Shown: positions 26,753-34,949 of the stretch, in pieces | Numbering within the stretch: the stretch's first letter is position 1 | How the letters are laid out: the number at the start of each line of letters is the position of its first letter | NCBI GenBank assembly: GCA_018656645.1 | Contig: JABHZL010000013.1 | Span: 1-64,000 of the forward strand | Source: Phycisphaerae bacterium | Lineage (GTDB): Bacteria > Planctomycetota > Phycisphaerae > Phycisphaerales > SM1A02 | Direction: 5' to 3' | Length of the DNA: 64,000 bases | Notes under the pieces: model-generated | Told to the model about the DNA's origin: nothing | The model's database searches: none | Seen by the model: the letters and a program-made list of their open reading frames with translations, nothing else | Position numbers and translations under genes: made by a program

Positions 26753-27746
26753 TCCCCCCATATTTTGTTGCACTCATTTTTGCACACACGACGATCATTA
26801 CCACGCCAGCACACACCATGCCGGTACTTAGCAATTGACCTCTTGACAAGCCAAAAATTATCGAAACGCCCTCGTCCGGCTGGCGAAATACTTCTGTCAA
26901 AACTCTAAGTAATCCATACACAATTAAAAACCAGCCACTTACTACGCCTGGTTTTCTTGGAACTAACCAAACTAATATTAATGCTCCAAGCAGGAGGGGA
27001 CCGTCGCTTATTGCCTGAAAAAGCTGGGAGGGATACCACGCCGTTAACACGGGAGCTATCGTTTCGGTAACAGTGGTGTTTCCTGTATATGCTTCTGTGA
27101 CAATTTGCTGATAAAACGTGTCGTTTCCGCTTACTATCGTTGTCCTGAGTGGTTCTAGGGCGGCTAATTTTTCTCCAAATTGTTCGGCGTTATGTGTCCA
27201 AACTTCTGTAATTTCGCTTGGATATTTCACGGACCACCAGGGCGCTTGGGCTTGATTATCAATTTGTTTGCCCCAAAGTTCGCCGTTTATAAAATTCGCA
27301 ATACGACCAAAAAACAAACCTGCTGTTCCACCAACACTTGCTAGATCGGCGAGGTGCATAACTGGAATTTTATGTTTACGGCCCCAAACAACAAACGCAA
27401 CAAGCACTCCAATAATTCCGCCATGGCTCGCCATGCCTCCGCGATTGATTGCCAATAAATCCCACCAAGGAAACGATTCGGAAAATCCAACAAAAAGGTG
27501 TGGGTCATAAAAAAGTGCATATCCAATTCGACCCCCAAACAGCACGCCCAGCACGCCTGCAAATAATAGGTCGCCTGCCTGATCTGGTGTTAGTGGCGAT
27601 CGATCCGTTTTAGCCATCCAACGAATGAACCACCAGCCAACAATAAACCCTGCAATATATGCCAAGCCATACCACCGCAAACCAACACTTTCTGTGAGCT
27701 GGATGGCAAATGGGCTAAGTTGGTGAATGTATGCATCTGCAAGCAC
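26724..27746 (-). CDS. lgt: Prolipoprotein diacylglyceryl transferase
   Basis: A 340-residue inner membrane enzyme that moves diacylglycerol from phosphatidylglycerol to the lipobox cysteine of prolipoproteins. The active-site region GGMASHGG is at 103-110 and the Lgt signature GRIANFINGE at 147-156. The PSQLFQA segment (the family HPSQLYEA) follows only near 235, because a hydrophilic insert of about 55 residues lies between 165 and 225. Most Lgt proteins are nearer 260-290 residues. The GTG start at 27746 is only 39 bases from the divergent trpD. Several lipoproteins in this window would be its substrates. Confidence 0.94.
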   Translation of the reverse strand: MLADAYIHQLSPFAIQLTESVGLRWYGLAYIAGFIVGWWFIRWMAKTDRSPLTPDQAGDLLFAGVLGVLFGGRIGYALFYDPHLFVGFSESFPWWDLLAINRGGMASHGGIIGVLVAFVVWGRKHKIPVMHLADLASVGGTAGLFFGRIANFINGELWGKQIDNQAQAPWWSVKYPSEITEVWTHNAEQFGEKLAALEPLRTTIVSGNDTFYQQIVTEAYTGNTTVTETIAPVLTAWYPSQLFQAISDGPLLLGALILVWLVPRKPGVVSGWFLIVYGLLRVLTEVFRQPDEGVSIIFGLSRGQLLSTGMVCAGVVMIVVCAKMSATKYGGIIQTKQAST

Positions 27747-27785
27747 GGTGCAATAGTACCCGCACCTGCGTATGATTTGCAGATT

Positions 27786-28835
27786 ATGACAAAAATGCTA
27801 GACGCCAAACAGCTTGAACCACTTCGCTACGCAATTGATCGGGTCCGAACAGGTCATTCGCTAAGCGCATCAGAAATAGCAGATGCGTGGCGAATCTTGA
27901 TGTCTGGCGGGGCGCCAGAAGGGCTTATTGGTGCGCTTCTTACTGCGCTTGCAACTCGCAAACCAACTGGCGAGGAACTTTTTGGTGCTTCTTCAATTAT
28001 GAAGGAGTTTGTGCAAAAAGTACACCTCGAGGGTGATTGCACACAATTTTTAGATACATGTGGTACGGGGGGTGCTCCAAAAACATTCAACGTCTCAACC
28101 GCCGCCGGAATCGTGCTTGCTGCTTGTGGAGTAAAAATTGCAAAACACGGAAATCGCTCTCGAACCGGCAGGGGATCCGCTGAAGTTCTCGAGTCGCTTG
28201 GTATCAACATTCACGCAACCCAACAGCAACAACAGGCGTCGTTCGAAGAAGAAAATATTTGTTTCTGCTTCGCTCCAAATCACCACAAGGCCGTTGCAAG
28301 TGTGATGCCCGTACGAAAACAGTTGGGGTTTCCAACTATTTTTAATTTACTAGGACCACTGTCAAATCCATGTGATGCTGGTAGGCAACTGCTCGGTGTT
28401 TGGGATGATGCGTTTGTCGTCCCAATGGCGGAGTCTCTGCTGCAAAGTTCTACAACTAAATCTGCCGTCGTTCATTCCCATGATGGTTTAGATGAAGTTT
28501 CTGTTTCAGCCCCAACAAGAATGGTATTGGTTGATGATGGAAAACTTGTGGAATCAACGATCGATCCAGAAAGCCTAGGACTCGAGATATCAAGGTTGGA
28601 AGATCTCGTTGCCAGCGATCTAAACCAAGCAACTGCATTTGTGCGAGACACGCTTTCGGGAGCTCTTCAAGGGGGAGTACGGGACATGGTTGTGCTCAAT
28701 GTGTCAGTAGGCCTTTTTCTTGCCGATCGAGCCCAAGACCTCTCTGAGGGCCTTCAAATTGCAAATGAAACCATAGACTCTGGAAGAGCAAACGAAACAC
28801 TTCTGAAGTGGGCAAATATTAGTTTTTCTTCCTAA
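27786..28835 (+). CDS. trpD: Anthranilate phosphoribosyltransferase
   Basis: A 349-residue enzyme of tryptophan synthesis that joins anthranilate and PRPP. The N-terminal helical domain is followed by the PRPP-binding CGTGG with APKTFNVST, the KHGNRS segment, then PNHHKAVASVMPVRKQLG and IFNLLGPLSNP, all hallmarks of TrpD. The start chosen is the ATG at 27786; an ATG three codons later is possible, and TTG further upstream would overlap lgt. No other trp gene is adjacent. It converges on dnaA across a 293-base gap. Confidence 0.95.
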   Translation: MTKMLDAKQLEPLRYAIDRVRTGHSLSASEIADAWRILMSGGAPEGLIGALLTALATRKPTGEELFGASSIMKEFVQKVHLEGDCTQFLDTCGTGGAPKTFNVSTAAGIVLAACGVKIAKHGNRSRTGRGSAEVLESLGINIHATQQQQQASFEEENICFCFAPNHHKAVASVMPVRKQLGFPTIFNLLGPLSNPCDAGRQLLGVWDDAFVVPMAESLLQSSTTKSAVVHSHDGLDEVSVSAPTRMVLVDDGKLVESTIDPESLGLEISRLEDLVASDLNQATAFVRDTLSGALQGGVRDMVVLNVSVGLFLADRAQDLSEGLQIANETIDSGRANETLLKWANISFSS

Positions 28836-29128
28836 CCCACTCATACACCAAAGCAACACATACATAAAGAAAATACTCGTAGTCTTCGTTGTATGTCCTG
28901 TCAATTTGTGGAACAAACTAACAATCATTATCTAAGGCGTTTATAAACAGTGGGTTGTGAACAGGCCAACCATTCAACAAGCTGTCGACAAGATTGTTGT
29001 TAGTGGGTGGAAGTGTGCAAATAGATTATGTAAAGCGCGTTTGTGTCACATTACTCAACGTATGCACCAGACAGTAGAGTAAAAGATATCCACCACTTAT
29101 CCACAAGGGTGTTGTGGACAAAATATTA
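28836..29128. other. Candidate replication origin: DnaA-box cluster beside dnaA
   Basis: This 293-base gap between trpD and the 3-prime end of dnaA holds no gene but is rich in DnaA boxes (consensus TTWTNCACA). There is one perfect box, TTATCCACA at 29097-29105 (+). One-mismatch boxes are at 28907-28915 (-), 28941-28949 (+), 29014-29022 (-) and 29113-29121 (-). Weaker copies lie at 28955-28963, 28983-28991 and 29086-29094. By a hand estimate with equal base frequencies, fewer than one hit at one mismatch or better is expected in this length. An A/T-rich run (AAAATATTATTAATC, from 29120) borders the cluster and could be the unwinding element. Boxes next to dnaA are typical of bacterial origins. 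Base-composition skew could not be computed. Confidence 0.55.
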
Positions 29129-30493
29129 TTAATCTTTGTCCAAAGAGAGCCGACCTTGAAGCCTCGTAAGGTCTTGGTCAAGTTGGTCATTTAATGTAAT
29201 TTTAGAATCAACACTTTTGATAGCGTGCATAACAGTCGTATGATCTCGACCACCGAAATAACCACCAATCTCCTCAAGGCTAAACCGCGTGTGGCGTCTT
29301 GCTAACCACATTCCAACCTGCCTTGGCATTGTGATGGATTTGTTTCTTCTCTTGGAGAGCAGGTCTATGAGCTTTACATCATAAAAATCGCTGATTGCAT
29401 CAAGAATGTCTTGAATAGAAACATGCTTTGGGGCATCTTTTAAACCACTTCCGCTTGAAAGGGCAGTCTTTGCCATTGCCAAATCAATAGGAGAACCATC
29501 AAGAAGCGAAAGCCCCTGCAGTTTTGTCATTGCCCCCTCAAGTTGGCGAATATTTTGATCTAATCGAGCGGCGATATAGTTTGACACCTCATCTGGAATA
29601 TCTATATGTCGAAGCGCTGCTTTCTTTTTAATTATTGCCACCCTTGTTTCAAATCCAGGAGGATCGATACCCGCGACAAGCCCGCAGCTAAATCTGCTTA
29701 TAAGGCGATCTTCAAGGTGAGGAATTTCATTTGGAGGAGCATCTGAGCTTAGCACAACTTGTCTTCCCGACTGAAACAACGTGTTGAATGTGTGAAAAAA
29801 CTCTTCTTGTGTTTGCTCTCGGTTTGAAAGGTCGTGAATGTCGTCAATAATTAGCATGTCGAATGCCCGAAACTTGTGTCGGAAGTCAGACATTTCACCA
29901 GCTTGCACAGATTCTAAAAACTGGGTTAAAAAACCATTACAAGAAACATAGTAAACTTTCATCGAGTCATTCGACTGCATCGCTGTTTGACAAATTGCTT
30001 GTAACAAATGCGTTTTGCCAAGTCCAACACCGCTGTGAATAAAGAGAGGGTTATATGCCTGTGCCGGTTTTTGTGATACAGCAATTGCAGCCGCGTGCGC
30101 AAGTTGATTGCCGGGGCCCACAATAAAATTATCAAAACTGTAGTCAGGGCTAATCAACATATCCCCAAAAGCCCCATCGGCAATAACATAACCAGAAGGG
30201 TTGAACGGCTGTGGTGAAGTGACTTGAAAATCAAGTTCTCTAGTATTTACAAAATGAACACCGAGCAGGTGACCAGTAATAATTTGTGCAGCCTCAACAA
30301 ACTGGTTTTTACACTTTCGTTCAAGATAATTTAATTGAACATCTTCTTCTAAATAAATAACAATAGAACCGTTTGAAATTCCAAGGACATCTATATCCTC
30401 AAACCATTTTCGGCACATTCTTGGGTGTTCTTTGCGCAATTGTGCCAACAAATCTAAACGAAGCTGTTTTACGTTGACACTGTTTGTTGACAC
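29129..30493 (-). CDS. dnaA: Chromosomal replication initiator DnaA
   Basis: A 454-residue initiator with a GTG start. The N-terminal domain (1-90) includes the WFEDI segment. The AAA+ core has Walker A GVGLGKTH (155-162), Walker B LIIDDIHDL near 214-222, and sensor-type SRFSCGL. The C-terminal DNA-binding domain has the signature GGRDHTTVMHAIKSV near 421-435. The linker between the N-terminal and AAA+ domains is short. No Shine-Dalgarno sequence precedes the start; the upstream 69 bases are very A/T-rich and probably carry the promoter. dnaN, recF and gyrB, often beside dnaA elsewhere, are absent here. Confidence 0.97.
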   Translation of the reverse strand: MSTNSVNVKQLRLDLLAQLRKEHPRMCRKWFEDIDVLGISNGSIVIYLEEDVQLNYLERKCKNQFVEAAQIITGHLLGVHFVNTRELDFQVTSPQPFNPSGYVIADGAFGDMLISPDYSFDNFIVGPGNQLAHAAAIAVSQKPAQAYNPLFIHSGVGLGKTHLLQAICQTAMQSNDSMKVYYVSCNGFLTQFLESVQAGEMSDFRHKFRAFDMLIIDDIHDLSNREQTQEEFFHTFNTLFQSGRQVVLSSDAPPNEIPHLEDRLISRFSCGLVAGIDPPGFETRVAIIKKKAALRHIDIPDEVSNYIAARLDQNIRQLEGAMTKLQGLSLLDGSPIDLAMAKTALSSGSGLKDAPKHVSIQDILDAISDFYDVKLIDLLSKRRNKSITMPRQVGMWLARRHTRFSLEEIGGYFGGRDHTTVMHAIKSVDSKITLNDQLDQDLTRLQGRLSLDKD

Positions 30494-30562
30494 AGGTAAA
30501 AAAGTTTAATCAATAGAAACAAATTAAACAACACAACAAACAACGAAATAAAGATTTATTTA

Positions 30563-31468
30563 TTATTCCGCGACAAGTTCTAACTGTTTTTCATAACGGT
30601 CACGATTTGTTTTATGATCCATAAGGAGGTGAATTCTTGAAAGGTCACTTGGGTTTACTTTTTCAACAATTGCCGCGCGGGCCTGTTCTATCGTCGTTCT
30701 TCTGCTCATGTGTACAAGAACAACATCTTTAGCACCCCATATTGTGAGTAACTCGGCAACATCATCTATATGTAGATGTTTCCCAATAGTAGCTCTTGAG
30801 CGGTGATCCTTTTCAAAAAAAGTGCATTCACTAATGACGATTGGAGATTGAACAAATTCATGTCTACAGAGATGATCGCCCATTTCGGTGTCCCCAGTAA
30901 ACGCAACAATTGGCAGCTGAAGGGTTTGGGTTATTTCCGTACCCGAGAGTTTTATTTCACGAAGCTTTGATTGTGGCATGTCGCGAAACTCTTCTCGTAA
31001 TTTTTTTCGATATTCAAGCACCGCATACGACATTGCGGGTACACCGTGATCTGCTTCAATGCCCCTGAGCATAATATTTGGCTTAATTTCATGTTCACCG
31101 TTTGGGGCGAGGGGAATAATATTGTGTGGTGTGTTTTGCTGCTCCAAACCAGCCCAGCCACCCATCATTTCTTGGATTGCAGCAGCTATTTCTTCATGGC
31201 ACACACAGGTGCCGGTCCCCATTTTTTGAAAAAACCGCTGGCTGAAATAGTATGGAAGACCGGCCACATGATCCATGTGGCCATGTGTGATAGCGACAAC
31301 AGATGCAGAGAGGGCTGGTTTTGGACACAACCCAATATCAAAAGCGAGGTCGAGTTCGGGCATGTGGACAACGGTTTGTTCTCCAGCTATGCTTATTCCC
31401 TGAATTCGATAGGGTGGAACATATAAAAAACCCATTTTTCCAGTCGAGAAAGGTCGTCGGGGCAACAT
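30563..31468 (-). CDS. RNase Z-like metallo-beta-lactamase-fold hydrolase
   Basis: A 301-residue MBL-fold enzyme. The zinc motif HGHMDH is at 62-67; FTGDT near 195 and SECTFFEKDH near 213 supply later ligands, and GKHLHIDDVAEL then LVHMSRR provide the final histidines in the pattern of tRNase Z. RNase Z trims the 3-prime trailer of tRNA precursors that lack an encoded CCA; the tRNA-Ala in this window indeed has no encoded CCA. The ATG at 31468 has GGAG seven bases upstream. Arylsulfatase-type relatives share these motifs, so the substrate is inferred. The gene lies between dnaA and a tRNA-like element, all on the minus strand. Confidence 0.75.
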   Translation of the reverse strand: MLPRRPFSTGKMGFLYVPPYRIQGISIAGEQTVVHMPELDLAFDIGLCPKPALSASVVAITHGHMDHVAGLPYYFSQRFFQKMGTGTCVCHEEIAAAIQEMMGGWAGLEQQNTPHNIIPLAPNGEHEIKPNIMLRGIEADHGVPAMSYAVLEYRKKLREEFRDMPQSKLREIKLSGTEITQTLQLPIVAFTGDTEMGDHLCRHEFVQSPIVISECTFFEKDHRSRATIGKHLHIDDVAELLTIWGAKDVVLVHMSRRTTIEQARAAIVEKVNPSDLSRIHLLMDHKTNRDRYEKQLELVAE

Positions 31469-31514
31469 ATCAAAACTCCAGAAGCAACGCTTTCGCGCAG
31501 CTTGGCTAAGTGAA

Positions 31515-31589
31515 TGTTCCGAAGAGGAGTCGAACCTCTACGACCAAGAAAACAAAATACTTGGCTTCCAAACCTTAGGTGAACGGAAC
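31515..31589 (-). ncRNA. tRNA-like element with abnormal anticodon arm
   Basis: Read on the minus strand, 75 bases are closed by GTTCCG (31589-31584) and CGGAAC (31521-31516) followed by A at the discriminator position. The 3-prime half contains a perfect T arm, AGAGG-TTCGACT-CCTCT. In the middle, CCAAG and CTTGG could pair but enclose an 11-base loop (TATTTTGTTTT) instead of seven, and the D arm is poor (only CC/GG or ACC/GGT pairs). It therefore cannot be read as a normal decoding tRNA. It may be a degenerate tRNA, a tRNA with unusual arms, or a tRNA-like small RNA. It lies between the MBL hydrolase and polyprenyl synthase genes. Confidence 0.4.
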
Positions 31590-31630
31590 GCTGTGTATAT
31601 TTTAACCCAAAAATAAAACAGGAGCAGTAA

Positions 31631-32608
31631 TCAAATGGGTTCAGACAACTGTTTAGCTAAATTAACAAGCTGTTTCCCATATGAATTATTCTGCAAAGAG
31701 CCAATTGAATCCACCGCCCTGTCTACAAGCTCACAAATAACACCCTCTGCCAAGCCAATAGACGAAGTGTCAATTAACATTTTTTTAAGGCGGGTTAAAT
31801 CATCGTTTTCTAACGCACTTCGTAATTCTGGCAAACAATTAGGATTTTGTTCTAACATTAAAATTGCGGGTAAAGTCATTTTACCCTTTGCAACATCTTT
31901 GCCAGTTGGTTTTCCAGCAACAAGCTCGTCAGCTAAAATGTCAATCAAATCGTCTTTAATTTGAAATGCAGTACCAATAGAATTTCCAAAAACACCAAGA
32001 TCATAAATGGTTTCATCATTTGCTCCGCCGAGAACCCCACCAATTTTGCACGACGCAGATATGAGAGATGCAGTTTTATCGTGAATGATTTGATAATAAT
32101 CTTCTAAACTTAGGTTTATGTCATTTCGATGATATAACTGAACAAGCTCGCCCGCACACAAAGTGTTCGTTACATCGCCAAGCAAAAGATTAAGGTCTGG
32201 ATTTCGAATGGTTGAACAAAGGTGAAAAGCGCTTGACAAAAGATAATCACCAAGCATGACAGCACCCTCATTTCCCCACAGAGAGTTAATTGTTTGGCCA
32301 CCCCGCCGAATATCAGCCTCATCAAGAACATCATCATGTACCAACGTTGCAAGGTGTATCAACTCAACCACACCAGCAGCTCGATATACATCGTCTGTTA
32401 CCACATTGCTTTCTTGGACAGACCGCCACGACAACAACACAAGGGACGGCCTTAACATTTTCCCTCTGTAACCAGAGAGATATCCGCAAACGTCATTAAC
32501 AGCATCATGTTTACTTTTAAGATGAGTTTCTACTAAGGAACCCACCGAATCAAGCTCTCGCGATAACCACAAACCCACATCTGTTGTCATATTTAACAAA
32601 GTGTTCAT
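31631..32608 (-). CDS. Polyprenyl diphosphate synthase
   Basis: A 325-residue trans-prenyltransferase from the ATG at 32608; the frame continues upstream but would overlap the neighbouring gene. The first aspartate-rich motif DDVLDEAD is at about 92-99 followed by IRRGG, and the second DDLID at about 219-223, in the usual order, with GKPTGKDVAKGKMTLP just after. Such enzymes chain isopentenyl diphosphate into C30-C50 products for quinone tails or related lipids. Small residues, not bulky ones, lie before the first motif (HLATLVHDD), which suits a long-chain product, but exact length is not predictable here. It follows the methyltransferase gene by two bases. Confidence 0.9.
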   Translation of the reverse strand: MNTLLNMTTDVGLWLSRELDSVGSLVETHLKSKHDAVNDVCGYLSGYRGKMLRPSLVLLSWRSVQESNVVTDDVYRAAGVVELIHLATLVHDDVLDEADIRRGGQTINSLWGNEGAVMLGDYLLSSAFHLCSTIRNPDLNLLLGDVTNTLCAGELVQLYHRNDINLSLEDYYQIIHDKTASLISASCKIGGVLGGANDETIYDLGVFGNSIGTAFQIKDDLIDILADELVAGKPTGKDVAKGKMTLPAILMLEQNPNCLPELRSALENDDLTRLKKMLIDTSSIGLAEGVICELVDRAVDSIGSLQNNSYGKQLVNLAKQLSEPI

Positions 32609-32610
32609 AA

Positions 32611-33426
32611 TTATTTTAGAGCAGCCATATACGCAACCCACCCAGCGCAGGCTTCTCCACGACTATCAACTGACCACACCCCATTTCCATCGCCATCCTC
32701 ATCAGTTCCCTCCCAATACACAACAACACTGCTAAAACCAGCGTCTAAAAGAACATCTTTAATTTCTGGAAGTGTCCAAAACCGCCACTCGTATGTAAAA
32801 GCTTTTTTAATTTTTGAACCGTCTGGAAACTCAAAATGAATATAGTTAACAACATCTCCAGTAATGGGATTAACGAGGTGCTGGTCCCAAATATATGTAA
32901 AACCATCCATATCCCTCTCTTCATCCATTTCTAAAAACGAGTCACTGCCACCATACGCGTCTAATAAAAAGATACCATCGTCTTTGAGACCCCTTTTTAC
33001 ACTTTCAAAATAACGAAGCAATTGATCACGTTTTTTAAATCCATAATAACTAAAGTTCATAGCAAGCGTGCAATCGACAAGCGGGAGGTCGACAGTGAAT
33101 ACATCATGTTCGATGAGGTCCACCCTCGATATTTGATTTTCTGTTAACTCAGATGCAATTTTATTATTTGCCCAAGCAAGCACAGATGGATCAAGATCAA
33201 CCCCGACAACCCTGTTGATATCGTTTTGTTTTACCCACTCCCGAGCGACGGCAGAGGTCCCACAAAAATCCTCTCGAATAACAACAGGTTTTCTTTCTCG
33301 CAACTCATCCCACGCCTGATAAATAAGGCTTACCTCAGACTCTGGGCACTGAACAGATCGCTCATAGAGATCATTAATATCTGCTGTTTTTGCTGTAATC
33401 CAGCCTTCTTTTACAGGTCTAGCCAT
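32611..33426 (-). CDS. Class I SAM-dependent methyltransferase
   Basis: A 271-residue soluble protein with a Rossmann methyltransferase core. Motif I is REDFCGTSAVA near 51-61, motif II VVGVDLDPS near 71-79, and the acidic/aromatic AMNFSYYGF near 120 corresponds to motif IV. FLLDAYGGSDS follows near 152-162. The C-terminal half contains a four-stranded segment with many aromatic residues. It is directly upstream of the polyprenyl synthase gene, which hints at a small molecule such as a quinone precursor, but the sequence does not resemble UbiE or MenG closely. Substrate unknown. Confidence 0.7.
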   Translation of the reverse strand: MARPVKEGWITAKTADINDLYERSVQCPESEVSLIYQAWDELRERKPVVIREDFCGTSAVAREWVKQNDINRVVGVDLDPSVLAWANNKIASELTENQISRVDLIEHDVFTVDLPLVDCTLAMNFSYYGFKKRDQLLRYFESVKRGLKDDGIFLLDAYGGSDSFLEMDEERDMDGFTYIWDQHLVNPITGDVVNYIHFEFPDGSKIKKAFTYEWRFWTLPEIKDVLLDAGFSSVVVYWEGTDEDGDGNGVWSVDSRGEACAGWVAYMAALK

Positions 33427-33479
33427 AGTTTGTAAAGGATAATCTTTTTACCTGTATGCGTGGTAAATAAATATAACAA

Positions 33480-34925
33480 TTATTCAATTGGTTGAAGCGT
33501 GAGCGGATCTCGTAGAGGAAGTTCAACAACTGAACCACCAATAATTTTACGAACACTCTCTATTGTTGCACGGTCGTTTCCCTCAGAGATAACACCCCAA
33601 TTTCCAACCACGAGCATTGCCATCTTATCTTCGGACAACAAATCGTTTGCCACGCGCAACACATCCTCTACTTGTACGCTTGTGATTCTGTTTTTATAAG
33701 TAGACCAGTAATGGGGATCACGGCCAGAAATATCGTCAGAAACAAAAACACCAACTATTTGCGCTTGCGATTGAAAAGTTGATGGAAACTGCTCAATAAG
33801 AGCGCTTTTTGCTAGGTTTAAATCATCTTCTGAAACCAACTCTGTTTTAATTTTATTAATTTCGTTAAAAATTAGATCAGCAGCCAGTGCCACGGTTTTA
33901 CTTTTTGATTCATATCCAGCGCCCCACAAACCATCCATATAAACCCCAGGTACTAAAAAAGACCCCGCACTATACGCAAGCCCCTCGTTTGAACGAACGG
34001 TTTGGGTAATTCGGCTACTAAAACCACCGCCACCAAGAATATAATTCATAATAGTGGCAGCTTCTAAATCTGGGTCACCTTGACGAAGTGAACGAAGCCC
34101 AATTCGTACCCCGCCCTGAGAAACATCTTGATCTACAAAATAAATACCAGGGATATAAGCAGAATTAATTTCTGGAGGAGCAGCAACCTTGTTTCCAAAC
34201 ACCCAATCACCAATATAATGTTCAAGAGTTTGCAACATTTTATCCGTGTCAAAATCCCCACTAACCGAAATGATCATGTTTGATGGGTTTATGATTTGGT
34301 TATGAACAGACTTTAAATCATCAACAGTAACCGAACCAACCATTTCACCAGTCGGTTGCCTACCCATGTACGAGTTTCCATACAAAAGAGCCGCCGTTTC
34401 CCGCCTTAATATTGCCGAAGGCTGATCATTGCGCTGTTTTAGATTTTCAACAATACTATCCCTGCTTAAATCAACCCTTGATTGTTGAAACCCCGGGTTT
34501 CGCAACATGTCAATAAATAAAGGCAAGCTTTCATCTAAATTAGAAGAAAGACTATTAAGCGACGCGGTTATTGTTTCTTTGGAACCACGAACACCAGCGC
34601 CAGCAGCCAAAAAATCAAATCTTTCATCAAGATCTTCTGCAGAAAGAGAAGTTGTGCCACCATCTCGAATAAGGCTAGCCATCATTGTTGACAAACCAAC
34701 CCTATCAACAGGGTCAAGATACGAGCCACCCTTAAATGTAAACGAAATATTAACAAGCGGCAACTCCTTGTCTTCGGCCAGATAAACAGGAATACCGCTA
34801 GAAAGTTCACGCCTATACTCAACAGAGGACGGGGGAGTAAAATTGTATTCTGGGAACACAATATCGCTCGGGTGGATTGGTACGCCAAGCGCCGTTGAAA
34901 GCAAAACTGTTTGGATAATAATCAT
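33480..34925 (-). CDS. M16 peptidase homologue lacking the zinc motif
   Basis: A 481-residue exported protein from the ATG at 34925 (an in-frame TTG lies two codons upstream), with a signal peptide of about 16 residues. Its fold features match M16B: an LxNxxxxFKGGSYLDP strand near 50-65 and DRVGLSTMMASLIRDGGT where active members have HxxEH. The histidines and glutamate are missing, so it cannot hold zinc. The downstream half has GNSYMGRQPTG and a late GGGGFSSRI region typical of the inactive partner. It lies 24 bases after the gene for an intact M16 peptidase, so the two probably form an active/inactive heterodimer in the periplasm. Confidence 0.85.
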   Translation of the reverse strand: MIIIQTVLLSTALGVPIHPSDIVFPEYNFTPPSSVEYRRELSSGIPVYLAEDKELPLVNISFTFKGGSYLDPVDRVGLSTMMASLIRDGGTTSLSAEDLDERFDFLAAGAGVRGSKETITASLNSLSSNLDESLPLFIDMLRNPGFQQSRVDLSRDSIVENLKQRNDQPSAILRRETAALLYGNSYMGRQPTGEMVGSVTVDDLKSVHNQIINPSNMIISVSGDFDTDKMLQTLEHYIGDWVFGNKVAAPPEINSAYIPGIYFVDQDVSQGGVRIGLRSLRQGDPDLEAATIMNYILGGGGFSSRITQTVRSNEGLAYSAGSFLVPGVYMDGLWGAGYESKSKTVALAADLIFNEINKIKTELVSEDDLNLAKSALIEQFPSTFQSQAQIVGVFVSDDISGRDPHYWSTYKNRITSVQVEDVLRVANDLLSEDKMAMLVVGNWGVISEGNDRATIESVRKIIGGSVVELPLRDPLTLQPIE

Positions 34926-34949
34926 TGTCAAAACCTTATATATATTTTC

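Noticed and set aside
29010-29037. Possible dif site, because ATTATGTAAA at 29025-29034 resembles the XerD half-site.
   Set aside because: The other half does not match a XerC arm at the required spacing; a 10-base match alone is weak.
31515-31589. Reading this element as an ordinary tRNA-Ser(GGA) or tRNA-Gly(TCC).
   Set aside because: Neither anticodon can be placed in a seven-base loop with a paired five-base stem; the long variable arm of serine tRNA is also missing.
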